A stretch of 46,736 bases of DNA from Micavibrio sp. (GTDB lineage: Bacteria > Pseudomonadota > Alphaproteobacteria > Micavibrionales > Micavibrionaceae). Below, piece by piece: positions 17,023-25,988 of this stretch; positions within the stretch are counted from its first letter, which is position 1, and the number at the start of each line of letters is the position of its first letter. Below the pieces are notes generated by a model. It ran no database searches. It saw nothing but the letters and a program-made list of their open reading frames with translations, and was not told the origin of the DNA. The position numbers and the translations under genes are program-made. The stretch spans positions 23,883 to 70,618 of the forward strand of contig DUBU01000025.1 in NCBI GenBank assembly GCA_012960155.1, in the 5' to 3' direction.

Positions 17023-17649
17023 ATGTCTGCGGATATAATTAAGAGCTTAGAAAAAGCGGAAGATGCACCCGCCAACCCATACCAGCTATTTGATATCTGG
17101 ATGGCCGATGCCACCGTCAGCGAACCCAATGATCCCAACGCGATGTCACTAGCTACAATCGACGCTAAAGGCAGGCCTGCCGTGCGTATGGTGTTGTTAA
17201 AAGGTCTGGATGAACGCGGCTTTATTTTTTACACAAACCAGAACAGCTACAAAGGACAATCACTCGCTGCCAATCCGCAAGCCGCCTTATGTTTTCACTG
17301 GAAAACGCTAGGGCGCTCCGTGCGCGTTCAAGGCAGTATTGAGGTTGTTACAGACGAAGAGGCTGATGCCTATTACAACACCAGAGGTCGCGGCAGCCGC
17401 ATAGGTGCATGGGCTTCTTTGCAGTCACAAGAGCTGGATAGCCGCACAACGCTGGCCCAGCGTGTTAAAGATCTGGAAGAAAAATTCAAAGATGTAGAAG
17501 ACATCCCCCGCCCGCCCCACTGGTCAGGCTACCGCGTCAAACCCGACACCATAGAATTCTGGCACGACGGCGAACACCGCCTGCATACCCGCGTGGTTTA
17601 CCCCCCCGCCGCAGACGGCACATGGTCAAAGGTCATGAAATACCCTTGA
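17023..17649 (+). CDS. pdxH: pyridoxamine 5'-phosphate oxidase
   Basis: FMN-dependent oxidase that forms pyridoxal 5'-phosphate from PNP or PMP. The protein (about 208 residues from this start) shows the N-terminal PYQLFDIWMADA segment, AMSLATIDAKGRPAVRMVLL with KGLDERGFIFYTNQNSYKG (FMN and substrate binding), CFHWKTLGRSVRVQGSIE, RGRGSRIGAWAS and the C-terminal HWSGYRVKPDTIEFW and RLHTRVVY blocks, all typical of PdxH. An in-frame ATG at 16981 would add 14 residues, but the TTGACA promoter would place its start codon upstream of the transcript, so 17023 is preferred. Confidence 0.94.
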   Translation: MSADIIKSLEKAEDAPANPYQLFDIWMADATVSEPNDPNAMSLATIDAKGRPAVRMVLLKGLDERGFIFYTNQNSYKGQSLAANPQAALCFHWKTLGRSVRVQGSIEVVTDEEADAYYNTRGRGSRIGAWASLQSQELDSRTTLAQRVKDLEEKFKDVEDIPRPPHWSGYRVKPDTIEFWHDGEHRLHTRVVYPPAADGTWSKVMKYP

Positions 17650-17654
17650 TAAAT

Positions 17655-17684
17655 TTGACATAAAATAAAATCCTGCTGTATTGT
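17655..17684 (+). promoter_or_regulatory. sigma-70-type promoter for the methyltransferase gene
   Basis: TTGACA at 17655-17660 and TATTGT at 17679-17684, 18 bases apart, 25 bases before the ATG at 17710. The perfect -35 box makes this one of the better promoters in the window. Confidence 0.65.
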
Positions 17685-17709
17685 GCGTCCTCAATCATAA
17701 GGACAGGCG

Positions 17710-18384
17710 ATGAGCAAGACACTAATGGCTATGCTGCAATATGACAGCTGGAGCAGTCACTACGACGATCAATTCATGCGGCAGAATAAATACGCTGCCC
17801 CGCGCGAAGCATTTAACGCCGTCGCCGCCCGCACAGATGTGGCGCGCAGCAATTTGCGCATGTTGGATGTCGGATGTGGTACAGGCCTTCTATCCGAGGA
17901 ATTCAGACGCGCCAACCCTGACGCTTTTATTGCAGGTATCGATCTATCGAGCGGGATGCTGCGCGAATTTCGTAAAAAGAACGTGGCCAATGAATTGGTT
18001 CAAGGCAGCATAACTGGCCGCCTGCCCTTCCATGATGCCAGCTTTGACCTTGCCGCCTCGACAGGCGTATTCGAACTCATCACACGCCCAGCAAATGTTA
18101 TCGCAGAAATGTCCCGCGTCGTGCGCAAAAACGGCTTAGTCGCCTTCACATCACCGCATAACTGGTTTGATCGCCCGAATACGCTAGAAAAATACACGCC
18201 AAGCCTAACTGCTTTAGCGAACTGGATCGACCGCGGGCGCAGTCACCGCGAGGCTTACATGGAACACGCCATGCGTAGCAGCGGGATCGAGCCTGTAGAA
18301 ACCAGACAATTTATCGGCTACCAGAAAAACGGCGGCAAAGCGCCTTACCAGCTTTATATCGGGCGCAAACTGGATAAGTCTTAA
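17710..18384 (+). CDS. class I SAM-dependent methyltransferase
   Basis: A 224-residue Rossmann-fold methyltransferase. Motif I is LRMLDVGCGTGLLSEEF (SAM binding), motif II has AGIDLSSGMLREFRKKN, and motif IV/post-IV reads FDLAASTGVFELITRPANVI, followed by the strand RKNGLVAFTSPHNW. The set resembles small-molecule or ubiquinone/menaquinone-type Methyltransf_11 enzymes, but the acceptor cannot be told. AAGGACAGG precedes the ATG by a few bases, and a TTGACA promoter is just upstream. Not clustered with a pathway. Confidence 0.85.
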   Translation: MSKTLMAMLQYDSWSSHYDDQFMRQNKYAAPREAFNAVAARTDVARSNLRMLDVGCGTGLLSEEFRRANPDAFIAGIDLSSGMLREFRKKNVANELVQGSITGRLPFHDASFDLAASTGVFELITRPANVIAEMSRVVRKNGLVAFTSPHNWFDRPNTLEKYTPSLTALANWIDRGRSHREAYMEHAMRSSGIEPVETRQFIGYQKNGGKAPYQLYIGRKLDKS

Positions 18385-18399
18385 AATCACCCCATAGCT

Positions 18400-18427
18400 C
18401 TTGAAAACCGCCACTTTTATCTCTAGT
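18400..18427 (+). promoter_or_regulatory. candidate heat-shock (RpoH) promoter of htpG
   Basis: CTTGAA at 18400-18405 matches the RpoH -35 element; about 15 bases later CTCTAGT is a poor match to the alphaproteobacterial CYTATNT -10 box. Plausible because htpG is a classic heat-shock gene, but the -10 is weak. Confidence 0.32.
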
Positions 18428-18473
18428 TTACATACAGATTTCCAAAATAGTTATGTAGATTGAGGTAAGTGTT

Positions 18474-20381
18474 ATGGCACAGGAAAAATTGAATTTTGGC
18501 GCAGATGTATCCCGTTTGCTGGATATTGTGGCAAATGCCCTGTATTCCAACCGCGACGTCTTCTTGCGCGAACTGATCTCCAACGCATCAGATGCATGTG
18601 ATCGCTTGCGTTACGAAGCAATCAGCAACCCCGACCTGATAAAAGGCGCAGCAGACTTTAAACTGCGCGTCGCCAAGGATACGGATAACCGCACCCTGAC
18701 GATCGCCGATAACGGTATCGGTATGAACCGCGACGACTTGATCGAAAATCTAGGTACCATCGCCAAATCAGGCACGGCATCCCTGATGGAACAAATGGGC
18801 GAAGTCAAAGACAAGAAAGACAAGCTGAACCTGATCGGCCAATTCGGTGTTGGTTTCTATGCCTGTTTCATGATCGCGGACAAAGTCGAAGTTGTCAGCC
18901 GTAAAGCGGGTGAAGACACAGTCTGGCACTGGGAGTCAGATGGCCGCACAGGCTTTACAGTGCGCGAAGCCAAAAAGAAAGAAGCCGAAAAACTGATCGA
19001 TGGCCGCGGCACATCGATTATGCTGCACATCAATGATGACGCCAGCGACTACCTAATCGACGAAAAAGTAAAACACGTCATCGAAACCTACTCCGACCAC
19101 ATCGACTTCCCGATCTATCTTGGAGAGCCTAAAGACGACGAAAAGCCAGTCAATCAGGTAACAGCCCTTTGGATGCGCCCTAAAAACGAAATCACGCCGG
19201 AGCAGCATGCCGAGTTTTTCCGTCACATCGGCTTTGGCTTTGATGATCCGCTGATGACATCCCACTGGCGCGCAGAAGGTAAAATCGAATACACAGCCCT
19301 TCTGTATATGCCGACCCTGCGTCCGATGGACCTATATGACCCTAACCGTAGCCACGCAGTTAAGCTTTACGTGAAGCGAGTCTTTATCAGCGATAATTGC
19401 GACGGCCTTGTTTACCCCTGGCTACGCTTTATGCGCGGCGTGATCGATAGCGAAGATTTGCCGCTGAACATCAGCCGTGAAACATTGCAGGATAATCCGC
19501 TAATCGCAAAAATCCGCAACAACGTCACCAAGCGCGTGCTGAGCGACTTGGACAAGCTCTCGCAGGACGAACCTGAGAAATTCAACGCGTTCTGGGGGCA
19601 GTTCGGCCCTGTCATCAAGGAAGGCCTGTACGATGCATTCGAACACCGCGAAGCCTTGCTGAAAATCACGCGTTTCTACAGCACGCATAAAGACGGTGAG
19701 CTAGTATCACTGGCCGATTACGTCTCCCGCATGCCCGAAGAACAAGACCGCATTTACTACATGAGCGGTGAAAAACTTGAAACACTGAAAAACTCACCAC
19801 AGCTTGAAGGCTTTAAGGCCCGCGGCATCGAGGTGCTGTTCTTCACAGACACAATCGACGATTTCTGGCTGCAGACCGTTCTTGATTATGACGGCAAGCC
19901 ATTCCAGTCTGTCACCAAAGGCAATATCGACCTGTCCAAATTCGACGGCGAAGAGAGCAATGACAATAAAGAAGACAAAAAAGACGAAAAGCTCGAGCCA
20001 AGCTTAGAAGCACTTAAAGCAATTGTTGCGGAAACACTGCAAGGTGAAATCGGTGACGTGCGCTTCTCAGGCCGCATGACAGACTCTCCTGTCTGTCTGG
20101 TTGCAGGGGACAACGAAGTGGACCTGCGTATGGAGCGCGTATTGCGCGTTAACCAGAAATACGAGGCCGACAGCAAGCGCGTGCTGGAAATCAATCCTAA
20201 GCACCCATTGGTGCTGCGCCTTGCTGATATGGCAGAAAATGCTGCAGAAGGCGAAGACCTCACGGACGCAGCATGGCTACTACTGGACCAAGCACGCATC
20301 ATACAAGGCGAGCCGATCACAGACCCGTCAGGCTTCGCCCGCCGTATGAGCAGCTTCATGGTGCGCGGCCTTGCGGCCTAA
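18474..20381 (+). CDS. htpG: molecular chaperone HtpG (Hsp90)
   Basis: Bacterial Hsp90, an ATP-driven homodimeric chaperone, 635 residues, close to the usual length. The GHKL ATPase domain shows NRDVFLRELISNASDA (catalytic Glu and Mg-binding Asn), IADNGIGMNRDDL, LNLIGQFGVGFYACFMIADK, and RGTSIMLHIND. The middle domain includes RGVIDSEDLPLNISRE with the conserved Arg region, and the C-terminal dimerisation domain ends in a Met-rich helix. A charged EESNDNKEDKKDEK linker joins the middle and C-terminal domains. GAGG lies 9 bases before the ATG. A terminator follows. Confidence 0.97.
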   Translation: MAQEKLNFGADVSRLLDIVANALYSNRDVFLRELISNASDACDRLRYEAISNPDLIKGAADFKLRVAKDTDNRTLTIADNGIGMNRDDLIENLGTIAKSGTASLMEQMGEVKDKKDKLNLIGQFGVGFYACFMIADKVEVVSRKAGEDTVWHWESDGRTGFTVREAKKKEAEKLIDGRGTSIMLHINDDASDYLIDEKVKHVIETYSDHIDFPIYLGEPKDDEKPVNQVTALWMRPKNEITPEQHAEFFRHIGFGFDDPLMTSHWRAEGKIEYTALLYMPTLRPMDLYDPNRSHAVKLYVKRVFISDNCDGLVYPWLRFMRGVIDSEDLPLNISRETLQDNPLIAKIRNNVTKRVLSDLDKLSQDEPEKFNAFWGQFGPVIKEGLYDAFEHREALLKITRFYSTHKDGELVSLADYVSRMPEEQDRIYYMSGEKLETLKNSPQLEGFKARGIEVLFFTDTIDDFWLQTVLDYDGKPFQSVTKGNIDLSKFDGEESNDNKEDKKDEKLEPSLEALKAIVAETLQGEIGDVRFSGRMTDSPVCLVAGDNEVDLRMERVLRVNQKYEADSKRVLEINPKHPLVLRLADMAENAAEGEDLTDAAWLLLDQARIIQGEPITDPSGFARRMSSFMVRGLAA

Positions 20382-20403
20382 CTAGATTGAAGTCATAACA
20401 AAT

Positions 20404-20432
20404 AAAAAGGCGAGCCAATAGCTCGCCTTTTT
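20404..20432. terminator. bidirectional intrinsic terminator
   Basis: AAAAAGGCGAGC, loop CAATA and GCTCGCCTTTTT make a 12-pair stem-loop with flanking A and T runs, between htpG (plus) and the adenosine-kinase-like gene (minus). It can end both transcripts. Confidence 0.93.
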
Positions 20433-20450
20433 ATTTAAATCTATAGCAAT

Positions 20451-21458
20451 TTATGCTGCAGCTTTCGCCTGCTCAATAAAATCAGCATAGCTGACTTCAG
20501 GACGCGGCCCCATATGGCTAATCACCTCTGTCGCAGCAAGCGTACCAAGACGACCACACGTTGCCATATCCATACCCTGCGTAAAACCATACAGGAAACC
20601 TGCAGCATATTGATCGCCCGCGCCCGTTGTATCAACAACATCTGCCTTCACGCCGGCAACTTCTACAACCTCGTCACCACGCACAATCACAGAACCTTTT
20701 TCGCTTCTAGTTAGTGCAGCAATTTCGCATTTGCCTTTAACAATCTCGAGCGCCTCTTCAAATGTTTCGACTTGATACAGCGACTTAATCTCGTCTTCAT
20801 TGGCAAAGAGAATATCAACATGGTTCTCGACCAGATTCAGGAAATCTTCACGGTGACGGTCAACACAGAATGAATCTGAAAGGCTCAAAGACACGCGGTG
20901 CCCGGCATCATGGGCAATTTGCGCAGCCTTTTTAAACGCAGCCTTCGCTTGCTCCGGATCAAACAAATACCCTTCAAGATATGTCACTTTCGCAGAAGCA
21001 ATCAGATTTTCATCAATATCAGCTTCGCTAAGCTCGACACCCGCACCCAGGAACGTGTTCATTGTACGCTGGCCATCAGGCGTCACCAGCACAAGACAGC
21101 GACCTGTCGGCGCACCCAGCGCCAATGGCACAGTATTCATTGTAACGCCCATAGCCTTCATGTCATGGCGATAAACATCCCCCAACTGGTCATTGGCCGT
21201 CTTACCAATGTAAGCGCCCTTGCCACCGAATGATGCAAACCCGGCCATCGTGTTGCCTGCTGATCCGCCGGACACCTCGATACCGGCATCCATTTCACCA
21301 TACAGCTCAACGGCGCGGCGTTCATCAATCAGGTTCATAGACCCTTTTTTCATACCGCATTTTTCATCTTGCTCGGCAATGAACTCTTCAGTTGTATGCG
21401 CCAGCACATCAACCATGGCATTACCAATGGCAACCAGGTCATAAACAGGTTCGGACAT
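20451..21458 (-). CDS. adenosine kinase-like PfkB-family sugar/nucleoside kinase (copy 1)
   Basis: A 335-residue PfkB/ribokinase-fold kinase. The substrate glycine pair is in VSGGSAGNTMAGFASFGGKG, and the catalytic Asp with anion hole is DTTGAGDQYAAGFLYGF. The N-terminal AIGNAMVDVLAHTTEEF and the internal VTPDGQRTMNTFLGAGVEL are typical of the alphaproteobacterial adenosine-kinase-like clade that is often annotated as adenosine kinase; the actual substrate in these is not certain. It lies 22 bases downstream of a second paralogous kinase and shares its transcript. The tail runs into a bidirectional terminator. Confidence 0.85.
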   Translation of the reverse strand: MSEPVYDLVAIGNAMVDVLAHTTEEFIAEQDEKCGMKKGSMNLIDERRAVELYGEMDAGIEVSGGSAGNTMAGFASFGGKGAYIGKTANDQLGDVYRHDMKAMGVTMNTVPLALGAPTGRCLVLVTPDGQRTMNTFLGAGVELSEADIDENLIASAKVTYLEGYLFDPEQAKAAFKKAAQIAHDAGHRVSLSLSDSFCVDRHREDFLNLVENHVDILFANEDEIKSLYQVETFEEALEIVKGKCEIAALTRSEKGSVIVRGDEVVEVAGVKADVVDTTGAGDQYAAGFLYGFTQGMDMATCGRLGTLAATEVISHMGPRPEVSYADFIEQAKAAA

Positions 21459-21480
21459 ATTTTACACTTCCTCTAATAAT

Positions 21481-22476
21481 CTACTTTAAAAACATTTCAG
21501 CAAAGCTGGTATCAGGGGATCGCGCACCGACATGACTAATCGTGAAGCTGGCAACTTTAGCAGCCAGATCACCGGCATCTTGCGGCGACATTCCCTTAGA
21601 CAAACCATACAACGCTGCACCTGCGAACGCATCGCCCGCGCCCGTTGTATCCTCAAGTTTTTCAGGCTTCACAGACGCTATATCATATACCTTACCTTGA
21701 TCAACTATAACCGCACCGCGTGAACCCTTGGTCAGGATTGCCGTTTTGCCAGCTTCCTGAACCTGCTTCACTGCTGCTTCAAAGTTTTCGGCAAGCGTCA
21801 GCGCCATAATCTCGGATTCATTTCCGATCAGAATATCAACGCTCTCGTCCGCAAGCTTTTTGAAGTCTTCATAGTGACGTTCAACACAGCCCTTATCAGA
21901 CAGCGTAAGCGCAACTTTACCGCCGCTATCCTTAGCCGCTTGAGCCGCGACGCGGAACGCCGCTTTAGCCTTAGGCTTATCAAATAGGTATCCTTCAAGT
22001 AACGTAATTTCACTACGGGCAATCAAATCAACATCCACATCACCTTCATCAAAATTTGTGCTACAGCCCAAATAAGTATTCATTGTACGTTCACCATCAG
22101 GAGTGACGATAATGTGACTGTGTCCCGTGCTATCCCCGTCCGTGTCAATTGCAGCGCTCAGCGTAATACCCTGCGCTTCCATATCGTGCTTAAAAATTTC
22201 ACCGAATTGGTCATCTGCAATTTTGCCGATAAACGCTCCCTTGCCCCCTAACGAAGCAAAACACGCTAATGAATTCGCGCCAGAACCTCCTGACATTTCC
22301 GTTGTCGCGCCCATAAGATCATAGACCGCTTCGCTTTGTGCCTTGGTCACCATATTCATGACGCCCTTTTCAAGCCCCATCTTTGCCAGCTCGGCAATCA
22401 CGCTTTCATCCTCACGCGATAAAACATCAACCAATGCGTTACCGACACCGACTAGACCAAATTCTTTTTCTGTCAT
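21481..22476 (-). CDS. adenosine kinase-like PfkB-family kinase (copy 2)
   Basis: A 331-residue paralogue of the next gene: GVGNALVDVLSREDESVIAE, MSGGSGANSLACFASLGGKG, VTPDGERTMNTYLG, LEGYLFDKPKAKAAF and DTTGAGDAFAGAALYG all align with copy 1. Catalytic Asp of GAGD and the PfkB glycine motif are intact, so both copies look active. Differences in the lid region suggest different substrates (adenosine versus another nucleoside or sugar). The two genes form a tandem duplication of old age, since only motif-level identity remains in many stretches. A divergent TetR-type regulator gene begins 67 bases away. Confidence 0.85.
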   Translation of the reverse strand: MTEKEFGLVGVGNALVDVLSREDESVIAELAKMGLEKGVMNMVTKAQSEAVYDLMGATTEMSGGSGANSLACFASLGGKGAFIGKIADDQFGEIFKHDMEAQGITLSAAIDTDGDSTGHSHIIVTPDGERTMNTYLGCSTNFDEGDVDVDLIARSEITLLEGYLFDKPKAKAAFRVAAQAAKDSGGKVALTLSDKGCVERHYEDFKKLADESVDILIGNESEIMALTLAENFEAAVKQVQEAGKTAILTKGSRGAVIVDQGKVYDIASVKPEKLEDTTGAGDAFAGAALYGLSKGMSPQDAGDLAAKVASFTISHVGARSPDTSFAEMFLK

Positions 22477-22543
22477 GATTTTTTCTCCCTGTTTATGTTA
22501 TATCTTTAAACACTACGCTCATCGCCAAACGAAGTAAACGCTT

Positions 22544-23122
22544 ATGACAAAGAAAAATGGAATACCTGTAAAACAGAAAGCTGTCGAGTCTGCTCTCAAA
22601 CTTGCCGAGGCGCGCGGATGGCAAAATGTCAGCCTGTCAGATATAGCAAGAGACGCCGAAATCGACATGGCCGTCATGCATGATAACTTCGAAGATCGCT
22701 TTGATGTTCTAGCTGCTTTAGGCCGCATGATAGATCGAAAAGTACTGGAGAACATCGCGTCTGACAATCATGGCTTACCTGAACGCGACAAGCTATTTGA
22801 CATCATGATGGAGCGCTTCGACGTGCTAAACGATTACCGTGGCGGCCTGACATCCATTCTTTCCAGCTTTAAAACAGACCCGAAGCAAGCCGTTATCAGC
22901 CTGCCCCATCTAGGCCGATCAATGAGCTGGATGTTAGAAGCGGCAGGAATAGAAACCGCAGGTATTAAGGGGGCGATAAAAGTAATAGGCCTGACAGGCA
23001 TATACCTTAAAACCCTGCGCGTATGGTGCGACGATGAAAGCCCCGACATGGGTAAAACCATGGCGGCACTAGATAAGAATTTGGGACAAGCCGAGGAATG
23101 GGCCGGACGCCTTGCTCTGTAA
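22544..23122 (+). CDS. TetR/COQ9-like regulator
   Basis: A 192-residue protein with an N-terminal TetR-type helix-turn-helix (WQNVSLSDIARDAEIDMAVM then HDNFEDRFDVLAALG) and an all-helical C-terminal domain. The end, WCDDESPDMGKTMAALDKNL, resembles the C-terminal signature of the COQ9/RpsU-divergent family, which has a TetR fold but acts in ubiquinone biosynthesis as a lipid-binding protein, so DNA binding is likely but not certain. It is divergent from the kinase pair, with 67 bases between them, and could regulate that promoter. Confidence 0.75.
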   Translation: MTKKNGIPVKQKAVESALKLAEARGWQNVSLSDIARDAEIDMAVMHDNFEDRFDVLAALGRMIDRKVLENIASDNHGLPERDKLFDIMMERFDVLNDYRGGLTSILSSFKTDPKQAVISLPHLGRSMSWMLEAAGIETAGIKGAIKVIGLTGIYLKTLRVWCDDESPDMGKTMAALDKNLGQAEEWAGRLAL

Positions 23123-23142
23123 CATCTTACGCCACACAATAT

Positions 23143-23171
23143 TTGACATATTTCAATATTTTTGATAAAAA
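23143..23171 (+). promoter_or_regulatory. promoter, probably giving a leaderless transcript
   Basis: TTGACA at 23143-23148 and TAAAAA at 23166-23171 with 17-base spacing. The expected start of transcription is at or next to the ATG at 23178, so the message may have no 5' leader; no Shine-Dalgarno sequence is seen. Confidence 0.55.
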
Positions 23172-23177
23172 TTTGCC

Positions 23178-23597
23178 ATGATTAGAAACGAAAAACCAAT
23201 CGCCATTATTTTCAACCAGCTTAGCCGTACAATCGGCGATGAGCAGGTGTACAAAGCTATCAACACTGAGACAGCCGAGTTTGTTGGCGTCATTAGTCGC
23301 GGTATCGATCTGGCAGACGGCGCCATCATCACATTAGATGAATGCCTATCAACACCGGAAGACAAAACACCTGCTTATACGCTAGGTGAAGTGCTGTCAT
23401 TTAATGATCTGCGCGGCGATGAAAAAGCTTACGTTAAAGACGCTCTTGCGCTACATGAGCGTAAAATGAAATATCTGGATGACATCTCCGGCACAAACGG
23501 TACTTTCGGCCGCTTGCGTGCACGCTTTGCCAGCAAAGAAACCCTAAGAGCCAATAGCTGTCATTTCCGCCCTAAACCACAAGGCTTGAGAACCTGA
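23178..23597 (+). CDS. hypothetical protein, 139 residues
   Basis: Not recognised. A soluble alpha/beta-looking protein with no signal peptide; the second half is basic (FGRLRARFASKETLRANSCH). Residues 1-60 read as alternating strands and helices (PIAIIFNQLSRTIGDEQVYK and AEFVGVISRGIDLADGAIIT). It is the first of two genes in tandem: its TGA is followed by a single base and then the ATG of the next gene, so they are translated together. A TTGACA promoter places the transcript start at its own start codon. Nothing about the neighbours (TetR-like protein upstream, greB-hemA downstream on the other strand) reveals function. Confidence 0.72.
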   Translation: MIRNEKPIAIIFNQLSRTIGDEQVYKAINTETAEFVGVISRGIDLADGAIITLDECLSTPEDKTPAYTLGEVLSFNDLRGDEKAYVKDALALHERKMKYLDDISGTNGTFGRLRARFASKETLRANSCHFRPKPQGLRT

Positions 23598-23598
23598 C

Positions 23599-24114
23599 AT
23601 GTCTCTGAGCCTAGTACATAGCAGCACCACAAAAGCCGAACCTGACAAAGCCAAATCAGCCTTTGTAGCGGTAAAGCGTGAATTAGCCCAGCGACTAGGG
23701 CGCGCGTTTCCATCAGATAACATTTTCGTTATGGTCAATGATGCAGATAAAGGCACGCAGTTTATCGATTGCGGCTGGGATCAAACCAAAGCAGACTCCA
23801 TCGCACGTAAACACGCAACAGAAGAAGACAACGAGCACCTTCGCGTGCTAAGCAATGCCCCGTTTATTGCTGTCGACCCTACACGGGTAAGAAATATTTC
23901 AACCGATAACGACATCGTACTGATTTACTTCAAGCAGCCCAATACAGCGATTGCGCTAGATTGCAGAGATCGGGATGAAGCCGACACGCTATGTGACAAA
24001 CTAAAAGCATCACTGATAAGAGAGACAGCAGCCCTGCGCGAAGAGATGATGCAGAACATAGACAAAGACAGCGATAACACGGTCATAAGACCTGCGGCCT
24101 TTAACCCGCGCTAA
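23599..24114 (+). CDS. hypothetical protein, 171 residues
   Basis: Not recognised. Follows the previous gene by one base. The protein is soluble, with no signal peptide or membrane segment, about equal acidic and basic residues, and a repeated strand-helix pattern (DNIFVMVNDADKGTQFIDCG and NDIVLIYFKQPNTAIALDCR). The Asp-Cys-Gly and Asp-Cys-Arg segments sit 80 residues apart in similar hydrophobic contexts, but no known catalytic signature is seen. Its end is 6 bases from the convergent greB gene. Likely a partner of the upstream protein by co-translation; function unknown. Confidence 0.7.
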   Translation: MSLSLVHSSTTKAEPDKAKSAFVAVKRELAQRLGRAFPSDNIFVMVNDADKGTQFIDCGWDQTKADSIARKHATEEDNEHLRVLSNAPFIAVDPTRVRNISTDNDIVLIYFKQPNTAIALDCRDRDEADTLCDKLKASLIRETAALREEMMQNIDKDSDNTVIRPAAFNPR

Positions 24115-24120
24115 ACCCTA

Positions 24121-24648
24121 TTACTCATCTTCAATCATATATTTGATATCGAGAATTTCCAGACACTCCGAACCTGCTTCGGTGCGGACAACCGCCTCAT
24201 CGCCAACCTCTTTTTTCATCAGCGCGCGAGCAACAGGACTAAGCCAATTGATTTTGCCGTGGCGCATATCAGCCTCATCCACACCAACCAGCTTCACTGT
24301 TACTTCGCTATCATCCTCGCGCACATAAGTCACTGTTGCGCCAAAAAAGACACGTTCCAGACCTTGCTGCTGTTTAGGGTCGACAACTTCGGCACTTTCC
24401 GTGCGCTTGGTCAGATAACGAATACGACGATCAATTTCGCGCAGCTTCTTTTTGTTGTAAATGTAATCCCCGTTTTCCGAACGATCACCATTCCCCGCCG
24501 CCCACGAAACAATCTCGGTAATCTTGGGGCGCTCCTCACGCAATAGAAAACGCAGCTCCTCTGCTAGAACGGCATAACCATGAGGGGTCATGTAGTTATG
24601 CGTGCCCGGCGGCAACGGCGCAATATCGTCTTCGTCATCATCAGTCAT
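24121..24648 (-). CDS. greB: transcription elongation factor GreB
   Basis: Rescues backtracked RNA polymerase by stimulating cleavage of the nascent RNA. The 175-residue protein has an N-terminal coiled-coil hairpin (HGYAVLAEELRFLLREERP, then GDRSENGDYIYNKKKLREID with the acidic tip) and a C-terminal FKBP-like domain (VFFGATVTYVREDDSEVTVK, WLSPVARALMKKEVGDEAVV). YIYNKKKLREIDRRIRYLTK is the GreB rather than GreA form. A 15-residue acidic N-terminal extension precedes the usual start. It begins 15 bases after hemA and probably shares its transcript. Confidence 0.93.
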   Translation of the reverse strand: MTDDDEDDIAPLPPGTHNYMTPHGYAVLAEELRFLLREERPKITEIVSWAAGNGDRSENGDYIYNKKKLREIDRRIRYLTKRTESAEVVDPKQQQGLERVFFGATVTYVREDDSEVTVKLVGVDEADMRHGKINWLSPVARALMKKEVGDEAVVRTEAGSECLEILDIKYMIEDE

Positions 24649-24663
24649 AGGAAAAAATATAGA

Positions 24664-25884
24664 TTAAGCGACAGCGTATTGGAACACATGGTTTTCATGC
24701 CAAAGCTGCGTAAGAACAGAGGCCATATGCTCTACCTGCTCTAACGAATGCGCGGCAGTTGCCGTCAAACGCAAACGCTCTGTACCACGTGGAACTGTCG
24801 GGTAATTAATCGGCTGCACATAGATATCATATTGATCTAGCAGTAAATCAGTTACCATTTTGCAGCAGGTTGCTTCACCAACAACCAAAGGCACAATATG
24901 GCTTTCGCCCTGCATAAACGGCATATCCGCAGCCGTCAGCAAGTCTTTGAGGTGCTTCACATTGCGGCGTTGGCGCATACGTTCAATACCGGAAACCTTC
25001 AAATGCTCAACACTTGCACGCGCCCCCGCTAGCAAAGCTGGCGGTAATGCTGTCGTAAAAATAAAGCCCGGTGCGTAACTGCGCACAGCATCAACAACAT
25101 TACGCGTACCGGCAATATAACCGCCCATCAAGCCGAAGCCCTTACCAAACGTGCCTTCGATAATATCGATACGAGCCATCAAGCCGCGCTCTTCAGCAAC
25201 ACCCGCACCACGTGCACCATAAAGGCCCACGGCATGAACCTCATCAAGATATGTCAGAGCATTATATTTTTCGGCAAGCTCGACTATTTCCTTCATGGGG
25301 CATATGTCGCCTTCCATGGAGTACACAGATTCAAACGCAATGATTTTGGGACGATTTGGGTCTGCGGCCCTTAAAAGCTCTTCCAAATGCTCGACATCAT
25401 TATGACGGTAAATCTGCTTTTCCTGACGACTGCTCTGCATACCATGGATCATAGACGCATGATTCAAAGCATCGGAAAAGATAATGCAATTTGGCAAAAG
25501 CTTGGCCAGCGTACTGAGCGCACCTTCATTCGCCACATAGCCTGAAGAGAATACAAGCGCCGCCTCTTTGTTATGCAGATCAGCAACGCTTTCCTCTAAT
25601 TCCACATGATAACGTGTCGTACCGGAAATATTACGCGTCCCACCAGCACCCGCGCCGCTGCGGTCAATCGCTTCCTTCATTGCATTCAGAACAACAGGGT
25701 TCTGCCCCATGCCGAGATAGTCATTACTACACCATACAGTAACCTCACGCGTACCGCGTTCAGGATCGTGATATAGTGCTTTTGGGAATTGGCCGACAAT
25801 GCGTTCTAGATTTGCAAACGTCCGGTAACGCCCCTCAACTTTGAGGTCATCAATTCTTGCGCTGAAAATAGAGTTATAATCCAT
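24664..25884 (-). CDS. hemA: 5-aminolevulinate synthase (C4 pathway)
   Basis: PLP-dependent condensation of glycine and succinyl-CoA to 5-aminolevulinate, the first step of haem synthesis in alphaproteobacteria. The 406-residue length matches the Rhodobacter enzyme. The PLP lysine is Lys248 in the motif [17 protein letters not shown], the same number as in Rhodobacter capsulatus, and [33 protein letters not shown] and [17 protein letters not shown] are conserved. Presence of this enzyme instead of a glutamyl-tRNA route is the best taxonomic marker in the window. greB follows 15 bases downstream. Confidence 0.97.
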   Translation of the reverse strand: MDYNSIFSARIDDLKVEGRYRTFANLERIVGQFPKALYHDPERGTREVTVWCSNDYLGMGQNPVVLNAMKEAIDRSGAGAGGTRNISGTTRYHVELEESVADLHNKEAALVFSSGYVANEGALSTLAKLLPNCIIFSDALNHASMIHGMQSSRQEKQIYRHNDVEHLEELLRAADPNRPKIIAFESVYSMEGDICPMKEIVELAEKYNALTYLDEVHAVGLYGARGAGVAEERGLMARIDIIEGTFGKGFGLMGGYIAGTRNVVDAVRSYAPGFIFTTALPPALLAGARASVEHLKVSGIERMRQRRNVKHLKDLLTAADMPFMQGESHIVPLVVGEATCCKMVTDLLLDQYDIYVQPINYPTVPRGTERLRLTATAAHSLEQVEHMASVLTQLWHENHVFQYAVA

Positions 25885-25933
25885 AGCAAACTTCCGGCTT
25901 TGCTTCTTTTTTCTTGCTTATTCCCTATACCAC

Positions 25934-25962
25934 AAAAAAGCGCCTGTAAATACTACAGGCGC
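25934..25962 (-). terminator. intrinsic terminator
   Basis: On the minus strand GCGCCTGTA, loop GTATT and TACAGGCGC are followed by six T. It lies just past the stop of the 99-residue gene at 25989 and separates it from hemA. Confidence 0.93.
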
Positions 25963-25988
25963 ATAAAATGAAGCTATGGTTGATAAAA

